Below, piece after piece: positions 47,501-60,059 of a stretch of 64,000 bases of DNA (positions within the stretch are counted from its first letter, which is position 1; each line of letters opens with the position of its first letter). A program made the translations under genes and the position numbers. The stretch comes from Dipteris shenzhenensis. Its lineage: Eukaryota; Polypodiophyta; Polypodiopsida; Gleicheniales. The DNA lies in assembly GCA_047967505.1 (NCBI GenBank), contig CM106538.1; one strand, 5' to 3'. The notes beneath the pieces were generated by a model. It was not told where the DNA came from. It ran no database searches and was given only the letters and a program-made list of their open reading frames with translations.

Positions 47501-47610
47501 CCCAATTTCAGAAGATGTAAAAGAAACTTAATCAACATTCTAATTTGGGAGGCAAGAAAATACTGGTAGGCACAACTAGCACAGTGGTTTTCACTTGACA
47601 AAAAATTTAT

Positions 47611-47704
<94 letters not shown>

Positions 47705-47720
47705 TGAGAAAAATTGATTG

Positions 47721-47782
<62 letters not shown>

Positions 47783-47964
47783 CCTCTCTCTCTCTAATTT
47801 CATAAGACAAAAGCTAAAAAAGTGCTAACAATTGCTAAAAAGTGATAGAATATGGTAAAAAATGCAAAAGGGCTAAAAAAGTGTCCAACATTACTAAAAA
47901 GTTGTCTTACACTACTTAACTAGGTGGCTACAACTAGCATGGTAGTCTCTTGGGAAAGTATTAA

Positions 47965-47997
<33 letters not shown>

Positions 47998-48160
47998 CCC
48001 GCCCAAATATCATGACACAAAAGCTTAAAAAATTACTAACAAGTACTAGAAAATGCTAAAAAATGAAAAAGTGCTCAACATTATGAAAAAGTGCTCTCAT
48101 AGTGCTTGACCAAGTCTCTAGGTGGCCACAACTAGCACGGTGGTCTCTTTCAAAAGTTTA

Positions 48161-48207
<47 letters not shown>

Positions 48208-48839
48208 AAATGGTTACACCCAATCTTGCATTGGCCTATAGTTAGAAGAATATTAATATGCATAACAAGGGTTGCTAACTAGCATATGACACTAGTAAAC
48301 AACATTTTTCCACATCTTCATCGCATGAAATTTAGCACATGAAAAGAAACACCCAACTTGAGAACAATTGATATCGCTTGCATTGCATTGACCTTTGATG
48401 GATTTATAAATGTCGCCCATTACCATTTGGGGAGAGCATGGTATTGATGTTGTACCACTATACTGGCATCAATATATTGTGGAACACCTATAATTTCATC
48501 AAAGGCCAACGTGCAAGACAAGCGATTTGCCATTGTGGCTAAGCTGGGAAGTTCTTTTCTTGTGCTAGGATTGGAACTTTAGACCACCAGGAACATTATA
48601 TATAGTGGCACACATAGCACATTCAATGTATCACATTGAATGTGCTATATTACACACCAGGTGCCATTATCACATTATGCAAGCCATGTAGCACATTGTA
48701 TGTGCCCACTAAACATATTGCATAGAATACTATTTTAGTAGACCCGATCATGCAATGAGTCAGTTGGCTTGCTCAAATTAGGTTGCATAGATCCCCAACT
48801 AGAACTAGCTATTTCAACCACTAAGTTTACAAAAAAATC

Positions 48840-48889
<50 letters not shown>

Positions 48890-48890
48890 G
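47440..48890. repeat. Higher-order array of CT microsatellites with conserved spacers
   Basis: CT tracts at about 47466-47494, 47612-47701, 47722-47795, 47967-47997, 48163-48207 and 48841-48887 alternate with related spacers of about 110-170 bp. The spacers share ACAACTAGCA-GGTGGTCTCTT before the tract and CAT-ACAAAAGCTAAAAAA, GTGCTAACA and GTGCTCAACATTA after it. The repeated unit thus includes a microsatellite at a fixed position. Confidence 0.8.
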
Positions 48891-49809
48891 GGAAAAAAAT
48901 TCATGAGATGCAAATGATAACTACCCAGCATAATGATTTGCGAGAAAAAAGATAGCAATTGACAAATTGGAAGTTAAACTACTAACTTGCATTGTGTCAA
49001 GCATGTGTATGATGTCCTCCTCATATTTCTTTTGTTCCCTCCTTACTATTTGGATGTGTTATATTTTACCAAAACAATGTCCTTGTAGAGTTGACTCCCG
49101 CACTTAGGCTATCTATCCTTTTCTTCCATTGAATTGATGCCCATAGGCTTCTCATATCAGGATGCATCGTGTGTCATGTGGTTCCATGTTTATTTCAGAT
49201 GAAAATAGCATAGCTAATGTTTCCCTCCTTTGTAGCTAGTTGATCTAAGCTATGCACCCTTCTCACATTGCGAATGACCTCTCTCAAGTTAAAGAATATG
49301 GTCTCTTAGGCGTTCAACTCCTAGGGCATTTAAAGACTAGGAATCCTCGGGTATAGGGTAAAGTTTCTAAGAAAACAAGCCTTGTAGTCTTGGCAATGAC
49401 CGGATATTACTTTCTCAACTGCTCCCATCAGTTTTGAGACCACAGCTTGTCTTCTATGTTCTGATGGCACTGCTCAAATGGGTACTCTGCTACCTTTGAG
49501 ACTAGCTTCTCAACAAAGAGGCATTTTCTTGGCATTTCCTCTCCTTTTTCATTTATTGCAAAAGTCTCTTCCATATTATAGCATCCGTTTCTGTGGCATG
49601 CAACCTCCTCCTCATATTTTGACTAGGTTTATCAACTTTCCTATCTCACAACCTCTCTCTAGTTCTCTTGCAACCCATGGAAAATTTCATCACACCATGT
49701 GGTACCTTATTTTAAATAAATAAAGTGAACCAACAAATGAGAAATAGTTTATGCTAAATGATCTAGCTTGTAAAGAGAAAAAAGTACTCAACTAAAGCTT
49801 AGTGATAGG
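48891..49809. other. Spacer, no gene seen
   Basis: An 81-residue open frame at 49478-49723 has no recognised motif. Confidence 0.45.
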
Positions 49810-51701
49810 TGTTGGGATATTTGTGATCAAGGTCTTGCTCTAAGGTGCATGTGTGCATCTAGCAGTCACATGTTTGTGTGTGTGTGTAGTATAGCACACT
49901 TAGTGCTATGAGGTGTCTAGGACCCGACATAGGTGATGTAGTACAAGGTGCCCTCTTGAGAAGGTGCCAAAGATTTAGGAAAGTCCCTATGATGTAGGAG
50001 AGGATTTCCTTTGATGTAGGAGAGGTGCCTATGATCTAGCACACCCTCTGTCCCACTCTATAAATGAGGCTCTTCTCTGTCACAATCAATAGAATACCAT
50101 TTTGGTCTTCTCTTGTGTTCTCAACTCTTATCATGATGCATCTCTTCTCTCCCACAACTTCCCAACATGTGTTATCAGAGTTATAGGTTCTAGAAAACTC
50201 CTTAGCCTCCTAGTTTGCCACATCATCATCTTCTTCCTCACCTCCACCTCCTTCTCTCCATTTTACCTCTTTCTTGAAAATTCTTGTGAGAGCTTGTTCT
50301 CTTCACTTGGGGGACCATTCTCCATGCCCTCTAGGACGAAGAACCTTCTCATTAGGATGCACCTCCAGCTCCAACCTTGATGTGGAATTGTCCATCTACT
50401 ATCCATACCAATGCGTTCTCTATCTAGCACACTTTTTTTAAATTTGGGCTATAGATGTAAAATTTTGACTAGCCCTCCTATTGGAAGTTGGGCGACACTA
50501 TGATGAAGCTCTTGATGAATTTTGAGCTCAAATGCTTTAGTGGATGAGGAGAAATAAGCAAAAAACTAGTCGAACTTGGCCTAACTCTCCTAGGTGACTT
50601 GGCACAACATTGTGCAATTCCTTTCTGGTGGCTCTTCTTGTGCAAACCCTTTTTGGTGACTTGGCACAACATTTCATAATTCCTCTCTGGTGACTTGGCA
50701 CAATGTTGTGCAATTCCTCTTTGGTGGCTCTTCTTTGGTGTAAGACCTTTCATTCTGCATAAGAAGCTCCTTTAATGGTCTCTTTATCAGTGCAAATTGA
50801 GCTCTCTAGTTTTCTGATGTTTCTACATGTACTTTTTTAGAAGAATGCTTTGTTTATGTTTGACCAAGTCAACTTAAATTTGGAGGTTTTCATTTTAAAA
50901 TCTTCTTTACATAGTGGAATGCACTTTTTGCTTTAGGGTGATATACATATGTTTGGATGAAATGCCTTCATCATGTTGCTCTTCGAATGCTTCATATGTG
51001 AAAGCAAAAGAGAAGAAGAAAGAAGCACCTAGATTCAATAGAAAAGTGACAATGCTTGTGAAGAAAAAACCATATTATTATTCCGCTACAAAAAGTTAAG
51101 GCTTCTTTGATTTCATTGCTTGCAATACGCACTTGTATGGTAGAGATTTAAAGCCATTTGTAAGAGAGCAGACACTACCTAAATTATAAAGGTAAGACCC
51201 TCTCATGGCTACGTTTAAGATAGACAAATTCAATGGCCAAGGCTTCCAAACTTAGTAAACAAAAATTAAGTTTGTGCTTATGACTGAGAAATTGTGGGAT
51301 TTAGTCAAGCCATGGAATCATTCATCACAAGAGGGTGAATCCACTGCTACCAAAGCTAAGGAGAAGGTAAGTGACTCTACTTCAACAACACCATGAGATG
51401 CTAAAAGGCTAGAGAAAGCCTATGCAATTATTGCATTAGGTTTGGGAGACGATTATGTGCATCATATTTCAGATGTGAAATCTCCTTATGAGGCTTGGCA
51501 TAAGTTAGATGTGTTATTTGGAGCTAGCTTCCCATAACTCTAAATTGACTTTGAAGATTAAGTTCTTTGAACAAAAGATGAATGGAGACTCTGTTGCAGC
51601 TCATGTCAACACTATGAGGAGTCTTATGACATGGTTGGCCTCATTCAACTCTTTAGTCATTGAAGTGCTCTTGAAGAGTATGCCTTAGGACTTTGACTAT
51701 G
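49810..51701 (+). mobile_element. 5' part of a gag-only LTR element, interrupted
   Basis: The LTR is about 49810-50167 (TGTTGGGATATTTGTGATCA to CCCAACA) and resembles the LTR at 7608-7950. A modified primer-binding site, TGTTATCAGAG, follows. The leader resembles that of the complete copy at 37810 (GCCACATCATCATCTTCTTC box). Gag begins at 51205 (MATFKIDKFNGQGFQT) with GLGDDYVHHISDVKSPYEAW, and is damaged by stops at about 51253 and 51393. It ends abruptly at 51701 in the VLLKSMP segment, where another LTR starts. Confidence 0.8.
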
Positions 51702-52178
51702 TGTTGAGAGACCACACTCAACATCATGTGATCATATATGCATAGCACTAACCCAATAGTGCTATAAAGGAAAGGGTTAGATGCCCTAACCCTAACCCTA
51801 AATGGGTTTGTATATATTCTACATTTTCAACTAAATCTAGTGTACAATTAATCATTTGTAGTGTGCTCTCTAGCTGTGCCCTCTATCCTAATCTCCACTC
51901 TTCCCCTCTCCCCACTTCATATTTTGTCAAGGTATCAGAGCTCCCTTGCCTTCCACCGAGGCATTGCGATCCGCATGAGAGTGATTGAGAGATTGAGAGC
52001 TTCTCTAGTGTTCTTGTGAGACTTCACTTCTGTAGAGAAAAGTTTTCGTTCATTTTGAAAGAGAGAATTTTTTGTCTATTCATTTGAGAAATTTCTATCA
52101 ATTTGTTTGAGAGATTATATTGTGTGAGAGAAAGATAGGCTTCATAGAGAGGAAGTTATCTTGAGAAAGAGATCCCTT

Positions 52179-52217
<39 letters not shown>

Positions 52218-53870
52218 TGTTTGTTATGAGAGATTTTCATTAGTTCGAGAGGTGTGTGAGAGAGGTAGAACTGAGAAAGAGAAGAAAGAAAGCCGATGGA
52301 GCAAGCGTCCAAGTAGCTGAAGCAATCGTTTCACCTTTATGAAAGCAATGCAACTACAACAACGGCTTCAACAACCCATGGCTCTGCAATGCTACAAGGA
52401 GCCTCCAACAATAGCTCGAGATAGAACTGGCTCCATCATCAACCTATACAACACACACGACCACACCAAGCTACTTGCAGCTCGACCTCAATGTTGCAAG
52501 TGACTCCTAAGCTCACAGTTAGCAACTATGCATCAACCTCAGCAAATCAACTCACGTAGCTCCAACGCTATCCACCAATGCACCGCCATCATCAATGGAG
52601 CCGTAGCTACGCATCTCCAATGATTCACGAAGCTCCAATGGCTACATGGGAAAGGGCAGCTCCATCTACAAACTTCGGTCTGTTCCACAAGCAATGCCAA
52701 GCTCTAAAATGCATGCCACAGCTTCTACATGACTCAATTGCTAGGAGATTCAAGGATGACTCCACCAGCTCAGTGACGTCTCCAACTAGCTGCACCTACA
52801 AACTCCTACCTCTTTAGTCTGGCTCGCATCCAAGCAAAGGCTCCTACGAGGTCCTTCAAGTGGCTCTGACCATACGAGCTCCTCACTACAACCATGAAGA
52901 TAACCAGCGTCACTGTCTGGCCTCCAGTATCCAAGACAACTCTCCAAGACTCCTGTGTCTCTCCAACTGCCACAACCTTTCCTCCATCGGCTCTACAAAC
53001 TCCAGCAACAAGCTGACCAGCCGAAGAAGCATAGCTCCAACTGCATCTAGCCTCTCCTATAGCTCCTGCATAGTAGGATCGCCTACCATGTCAGCACCTT
53101 ATCTCCCACATGCCACATCAGCATAGGGAGACCCTATTTTGCCATGTCATCTACCACAGTGGCATGCCACATCATCATTACTAACATTAACATTTGCCAC
53201 ATCAGTAGCCCCAATTGTTAATGTCACATCACTAGCCACGTCAGCACCCACATCACTATGCCACATCATCAAGGTTGACCTATATCTAGGTTGGGTCAAC
53301 CTGACCCTGGGTTAAGTCAATCGGTGCCACCTCATCACTACCACATGGTAGTCCCTTGTCAGGCATAATTACCTCCTGCAAGTCACACACAGTTATTGCA
53401 TGTGCACCCAGTCGCCACATCATCACATAGTACTCCACTGGCACACCTCTTCAAAGGCACAATCACTGCATGTGACTCCTTGATTGCCACATCATTATTC
53501 AGCACATTTGCACTCCTTTTGCCCCTCCATCTAGATCAAGTCGTATCTCTTGATCTAAGAAGAATGAGGGCACTCCAAAAAAGAAAATCGCTCCATTTTT
53601 CATGCTCTACACGCTCGTCACATCACGCGCACATTTCAGCACAAGTATTACTCACTTTTGAGCCTCGCCGACAAATCCACTTCCTTCATGCACATTAGCC
53701 TCTACATCAATGCATCTGAACCAACACATAAAAAGAACCAAAGAAAAGAAATTATTTGATCTTCTTTTATCGCTCGACGGTTCCTATAGATTTAGATCAA
53801 AGTAGAATAGATCGCCATAGAGGAGACGCTCTCCAAGTTGCCAATCTAAGCCATGCCCAAAATTCTTGAC
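51702..53870 (+). mobile_element. Copia 5' LTR and long leader, inserted in the gag-only element
   Basis: The LTR 51702-51929 starts TGTTGAGAGACC and ends TTTGTCA; a primer-binding site GGTATCAGAGCTC follows at 51931. The LTR carries a telomere-like CCCTAACCCTAACCCTAAA near 51773. A GA microsatellite is at about 52184-52212. A long leader with many CTCCAAC and CCACATCA words follows, with no gag before the sequence changes at about 53870. Bases 53500-53870 match, inverted, 36050-36430, whose neighbour is copia gag on the minus strand. Confidence 0.7.
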
Positions 53871-53879
53871 TAGTTCATG

Positions 53880-54010
53880 GTATTTACAATGATCCATTCC
53901 ACTCATCCTCTCAATCCCATACAATATCTTAGAAAATAGAAATAAGCGAGAGCCGCTAGGCTATCACTTGATACTCAAACTCTTATCAAACATAGAGAAA
54001 AACAATACCA
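53880..54010 (+). repeat. Direct repeat, partner at about 56315-56450
   Basis: TATTTACAATGATCCATTCC, CTCATCCTCTCAATCCC and ACAATATCTT-GAAAAT occur in the same order at both places, 2.4 kb apart. Confidence 0.75.
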
Positions 54011-54028
54011 ATGCCAAATAAAAAATTG

Positions 54029-54090
54029 TTAGATATCAATGCTCCACTCTCGTGTAACTATGCAGGAACCAGCTAACTCTACTTAACCCT
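54029..54090 (+). repeat. 60-bp fragment of the copia LTR seen at 19892
   Basis: TGTTAGATATCAATGCTCCA and the following bases to CAGCTAA-TCTACTT match the LTR start at 19892 with a few differences. The rest of the LTR is absent. Confidence 0.7.
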
Positions 54091-54689
54091 GGAACCTCCT
54101 TCTAATCCTTAAACTCCTCCTAAACCCTGCAATCCCCAATGAAGGCTTTCGAAAGCCTTCATTACCTCAATCATGATGATACATGTTTCTTTTACACATG
54201 CATGCACTTTGTTTGCTTACCACACTTAAGCCTATGTCTCTCATCGGAACATGACTTGAGGTCCTAAGCTACACATATACTACAACCGACAACCCCGATA
54301 TATCTGTAGGTGACAAAAAGCCTCGGAACCCTGCATACTGAGAAAACCCTACTCTTTCTACGGAAGCCGTAGGAAAGAGCTAACAAGCTTACTATTCTTC
54401 TAAAACCTGATGTTCATCAGTTCAATGAGCAAACTTCAGAATGTACAATTTTTGGTCCCAAATAGCATGAAAATAATGCCGCGGAATTTGTAGCTTTTAA
54501 AATAAAAGCAAGTAAACAAGATAAGATCATCATCAATAACCTGCTTATTAATACCTATATTATTCAACTTAAATAGTACACTTTCAAATAAACACTCTCT
54601 TTCCCTCTTCTTTCCATCTTCTTCCCTCTTCTTTCCATCTTTTTCCCTCTTCTTCCCCTTTTCTTTCCCTCCTCTTATCTAACTCTAAC

Positions 54690-55088
54690 TCTCGTAAGTT
54701 GGATCCACAGCAAGCTGCGATGGGTCGTCCTCCTACAGATGTAGAGATGCGATGCGCATTTCACATAGGAACAAAACCGTGGTTTATTGAGCAAGAGGTA
54801 ATGGGAGCGACGGTCGATTGGGCTGAGGTGGCTGCTCGCATGGTATAAGTCTACTCCTACTTGTAATCTCACTTTTTAAATTGTTTTATTCTTTAAGTTC
54901 CAATCTCATTTTCAATTTATATGGTTCACTCTTAGGGTGCAAGCTCCAGCGTCCCATCACCACAGGCGAGCGATCAGTAGGGCCAGGGATCAGGCCAACA
55001 AGACGAGGATCAGGGAGAAGGCGCAGCTCAAGAGGACCAAGGATTAGGCCAACAAGACGAGGAGGAGGACGAGGACGATTCCAATTAG
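54690..55088 (+). pseudogene. Two-exon remnant, probably a transposase C-terminus of the CACTA element
   Basis: Exon one ends at 54842 and includes LDPQQAAMGRPPTDVEMRCA and KPWFIEQEVMGATVDWAEVA; a GT donor follows. Exon two starts at 54936 after TTAG, in phase, and is an acidic Gln/Asp/Glu-rich tail (GQQDEDQGEG, EDEDDSN) with a TAG at 54978 and a final TAG at 55086-55088. Family identity is inferred from position inside the CACTA element, not from a motif. Confidence 0.4.
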
Positions 55089-55139
55089 TAGCAGTAGTAG
55101 TAGCAGTTTGCATATACTTCGCCATGTATGTCATTTTGT

Positions 55140-55625
55140 ATATCCACTCGTTTGAGCAATTTTGTATCACCCTTTTCGAAAGGGTAATTTTGTAACAAAC
55201 AATGTTGTATATGTTCGACATGTATATCCTTTTGTTGCTTGATCATTTCATTTGAGCGATTTTGTGTCACCCTTTTCACAAGGAAAATTTTGTAATAAAA
55301 AACTTTCTTTTGTAATTTAAAAAAAAAAAGCATTAGTGGGGCAAAACAGGCTTGCTATGGCCCTGTTAGGCCCCACTAATGCTTTTTTTTTACTTCTGTG
55401 AATCGTCGCTATATAGCGACGTTTACTAGTGTTGCTATATAGCGACGATTGCGATGTCGCTATATAGCGACGATTAATAGCGTCGCTATATAGCGATGCT
55501 TTATAGTGACGGTTCTTTTCTGACGCTTTTAGTGACTTTTATAACGACGTTTGCGCCCGTGAAAAAAACATTTAATGTAAAAAGCGTCGGTGTTTTCATC
55601 GGAAAAGGGCCTATGCCTTGTAGTG
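55140..55625. mobile_element. CACTA (En/Spm) element terminus with subterminal palindromes
   Basis: The sequence ends GGGCCTATGCCTTGTAGTG at 55625, the reverse complement of a CACTACAAGGCATAGGCCC terminus. Subterminal copies of CGTCGCTATATAGCGACG (an 18-bp palindrome) lie at 55404-55421 and, with one to three changes, near 55430, 55455 and 55480. Such arrays bind the transposase in En/Spm elements. A hairpin at 55321-55391 pairs AAAAGCATTAGTGGGGC with its complement around a short loop. The opposite terminus was not found. Confidence 0.7.
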
Positions 55626-58600
55626 AAACGATTACTTCCATATATGTGTATAATAATTATTTATTTTTTGAAGATATTTTGGATATCCTATACAGTCCAA
55701 GATGCATGCTTCATAGGCATTATAGCATTTGCAATAGTATTATTATCTCATATTAGATGCCAATCATGTAATGCTTTGATCTTAGGTTCAAGTTCAGAAT
55801 GTTAGTTTAGACACCAAGTTTGTCAACTTCCATTGAGAAATGGATAAGTTACAAATCAAGCAAGCTACCCATATGCATTATATTCCCTTGACTTCATAAA
55901 AAATTGGCTACACCCCGGAGGGGGTCACTCTTCATAAAACCCATGTAGCACGTGCGAGCAAGCATGTATTAAAAATATCCATATTCTTTAATTTTTACTT
56001 TTTATAATGTAATTGATTAACCCCCTCTTGCATGTATACATTTTTCCATCTTAAACTTTAGATACACCTCCATAAATATACACATATGAATTTTATGAGT
56101 GACACCCCTAGGGCTACACGAAATCATGCATTGGATGTCCACCTTCCGACATATTTGTGCATGTGGTCTCTCGTACATTATTGAGCACCCATGGACATGG
56201 GCCCACTTCTTTATATCACTCATTCTTCCTATTTTCTATAATCCCCTTAATTTCACATTCACAAATAACTCCAAATAACTCTCACCCCGTACTAAGGTAT
56301 TTATAATTTGTACCCATGATATTTACAATGATCCATTCCGCTCATCCTCTCAATCCCTTACAATATCTTCGAAAATGAAAGATAAAGTGAAATACTATTG
56401 CTTTGGTCTCTTTTATCACAATATTATTAAACACATATAAAATCGATACCATTGTAAAATAAAAAATATTAAGAATTGTGGTAATGGAGTGCATTCTCAA
56501 GTCTCCAAAATCAAGAGTGTGCTTTCCTATCAAAGGTATCTCATCAAACATTATAGTTTAAAGTTTCTCATATAGACTCTATTGTGTTAGGGTAGTATCT
56601 TGAAAAAAGGTTCGAGTTCTTGCCATGACTTCATAAATGTAAAGCCACGTGTATTGTTGTGCTATATATATTGTATGTCATTTTTCTAGTATATGCTAGT
56701 GACATTGCTTTCACAAGATTGCTATTTGTGTTCTCAATTGTTTGCCAATATTTGAATTATTAGCAATAGCAAGTATTTTTTTCTAGTCCTTGCTCCTCCT
56801 ATAAGAAAAATAGGTATGCTCTTAATGGGACCTACACATTTTTTGTTCATTATATTATCAAATAGACATCTTTGCTCTTTGTTTAGTGCTCATATTTGCT
56901 AGAAGTGTTGGATATTAGAAAGAAAATGTTGGGTATTTGTGTTAATGAAAACTTTATTTTCCCAATTTGTTTTGGAAACTCAAATTATAAATCATCAATG
57001 CCTAGCAATCATGATAAAAGTGGCATTTGAACCCTCGGCTTTCGAAGGCCAAGGAAGGTAAAAGTGGTAGATAATGCCAAAAATGCAATGACAGTAATGA
57101 GATGATAGAGACTCATGTGGCAAAGCTATGGCTTTTCAACAATGTGAAACCAATAGCCACTCCCAATTCCTGCTCAGCAACCACAACATTAGAGGGATTT
57201 GGTTTGGTGCCCACTATATAATGGAAATGATCCAAGCACCAAATGCCCATACATAAGTCATCGCTCCTTCTATAAAAATTACAAGTATTCTTTAGTGGGG
57301 AGCTACTCTCTTTGTGATTTTTATATTGTCAAATAGGTGTCTCTGCTCTTTGTCTAGTGATCATATTTGCTTGCGATATTAGTTGTTTGGGTAACAAATA
57401 ATGGGCCTTGGAGCTAATATAATTTTATTCTCCACTTTTGGTTTTTTGAGAATGGCATGGCCAATCCTATGTCATTTGGAGATCCTGACTCCCTAGTAGA
57501 CTCATTACCCTATTGATTCCATCAAAATTTTTTGTTCATTCATTGAGTTCATCTAGGTTGTGTTGACGCTCAATAAATCTCTGTGATTGTAATTTAAAAC
57601 ATGCACAATTTAGTAACTGATTTATATGTTTGCGAAGTAAGTTTGTTTCCATGATTCGTGGATTTCTACTTGCTTATTTTCATTTGCATGAAGGAGAATA
57701 TAGTAGCACTTACTCCTTCTAGAAGTTAGTGGGAATTTTGTATAGAGAATGCTTTTCATCATTATTGTACTCTCAATGATTCAATCTATTTTGTAGCTAT
57801 GTGATGCCAAAGATATATTGTTCACATTTCTTCTTGTAGTGACCAAAGATATGCATTGGCAATACTAATAAAAACTAATAAAAGAGGTAATGCTAGCAAA
57901 GATATACATTGTCTAATCAACCTGATGGCTTGGTGAATCGTGCAAATGAAGTTCTTGTCAACATGTTGTGACACAATAATAACGTAGTAGAATGGATGAA
58001 ACCCTTGATATAAATTAGATATGCAAATAAAAACATAAATGTAGCAACTATGGACCATGAATGGACACTTGTTTTTTGCGCTACAAAGGAAATACAAATT
58101 TGTCCAACAAGCTTACAAGGGAGAAATTTCCTACCCAAATGAGAGTTGTGAGAATAGTCCATAGGGCATAAGATTTAACAATGGAAAAGATCACTTTCGC
58201 ACCAAAAGATATCTAGAACTCATGACCTTCCATACATGGCTTTATTGAGAGTCAACACAATTAAAAACTTGTCATGTTGGAACCTTTTGGACAAGCATCT
58301 CTAATAGATAAATCAAAAGAAAAACCTTTATTTAGAAATGCAAAGATTGAAGACAAATGCAAGGTGGGAAATCCCTTAGTGTAAAAATATGCTAGCCTCC
58401 ACAATGTCAACAATCTGAGTTGGTGGACATTAACACCAAACTTGATGTTCTTGGGTTGTAAGAAACTGGCACAACCATATGCCACATGTATAGAGGTCAC
58501 GATTTCCTAGCATTTACTAGTGTCTCGACGGTTGGGTGATGCACAATCTACATACACTCATCAAAAACATGGAAATTGATGTTACTATTGACATCTATTA

Positions 58601-59130
58601 AAACACAATCATTTCCACACTATACTAAATATCTATCTTTCCACTAACATTGAACTACAAGGTTTCCCTCGATGATATCAACCAAATCATCCAACAATTT
58701 TCACATGATCATCACATATTGATATACACATGATAAAGAAAATCCCAACAAAAAAGTTTCACTTGGAAAAACCATGGGAAATCACAATCTCACATTATGA
58801 TTCCAACATATAACACCCATATACAATTCACAACTTGGTACAACAATGTTGCGATCAAGAAGCTATATGGAAAATCATTTGCATATGCATAGTGAAGATA
58901 AGAACCCCCCCCCCCTTTTGCCCCTTTCTTTGGACTTGAAATAAAAATGCTCATTGGACATTTCCTACCATCAAGTTCCTCGGTTGGAGGAAGATCAATC
59001 TCCATTGTTTGCTGAAAACCCTTTCTAAATTGAAGGAAGGGTGAAAAACCCCTGAAAAAGTCAAAACCGAGAAGCAGAAGCCTTAAACTCTCACATATGA
59101 GCATTCTAGTAGTTGGAGAATGACAACTAA
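55626..59130. other. Intergenic block, no gene seen
   Basis: AT-rich with short unsupported ORFs on both strands. It contains the second copy of the 53880 repeat at about 56315-56450. Otherwise no coding, LTR or RNA gene signature was recognised. Confidence 0.45.
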
Positions 59131-59132
59131 TA

Positions 59133-59200
59133 AGATTACCAATTGAGAAATCGAACACCTGACAACTCATGCATGCTAGCTGTACCATTGTGCCACACAT
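59133..59200 (-). other. tRNA-like (SINE-like) head
   Basis: On the minus strand TGGCACAATGG (59195-59185) resembles a Pol III A box and GGTGTTCGATTTC (59159-59147) a B box, at tRNA-like spacing. No acceptor stem pairing was established. It fits a tRNA-derived SINE head or a decayed tRNA gene. Confidence 0.4.
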
Positions 59201-59755
59201 GGGAGATTCACTAGTAATAATAAGGAGACGTCACCTGCGTGCAATAAATATATGAAAAGTTTCCTTATCTACCCCCTATTTACGGGACCTTACCTTATAA
59301 AATGTACCTTCCTTCCCTTATATAACCCCCCTCCCTTACACTCACATGGTACCATACGATAAACCCTAGTGGACCCCCCTGGGGCACCACATCATCCGCT
59401 TGCTCTCTCCAAGTGACCGTGCTTGTAGAAGTTGCCACATCATCTACACTCAGTCCGATCATGCCTCATACTAGAATAGTCGGTGCAGACCAAAGATGTG
59501 GATGACAAATGCGACTAACATGCGGCACCACGGCTATGCATGGAGACCATTGTGGAGCACATATGCAACACTTGGCAAACTGCAACTAGAAATTACTCCT
59601 CCCGCTAGCACTTTCCCAGAAAGTAAGCTGCCGAAAAGTGATGAGTGGTATGCACGTTTTTGTTAGAATTTATGGGCCAAAATTCACATGGATATTCTCC
59701 ACCAAGCAATAAAGATCATACCAGACCTTCAAGGGTTTCAATGAGATGGACTCCG

Positions 59756-60058
59756 ATCTCCAAAAGATTTGCAAGCATCCAAGTCATGTTTGGACACAAG
59801 TGAAAACCCGAGCAACCTCACCACGGTACCTGAGGCAGCATTCGGAGTTCAACAACCAATCTACAATGAAGGCTGCTCTCCAAAAGATTTACTGGCATCT
59901 TAGAACGTCATGCCCTTGCACAAGCCAAAACCTGGAGGCCTCACAATAGCACCCGAGACAACATCCGGAGTTCAACAACCAATTAGCAACGAAAATCGAG
60001 ATTTGAACCGAAGGCCAACCAAATTGCCATTTGCAACATCTACCATTGGGCGACGTAA
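59756..60058 (-). other. Second tRNA-like head with a duplicated tail
   Basis: On the minus strand TCGCCCAATGG (60053-60043) is A-box-like and GGTTCAAATCT (60009-59999) is B-box-like. Downstream on that strand, 59877-59995 and 59756-59876 are two copies of a module of about 120 bp sharing GGAGTTCAACAACCAAT and CTCCAAAAGATTT (plus-strand wording). This suggests a SINE or similar Pol III-derived repeat. Confidence 0.4.
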
Positions 60059-60059
60059 A

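Noticed and set aside
55496-55805. ORFs at and beyond the CACTA terminus
   Set aside because: They span the transposon boundary and have no recognised motif.
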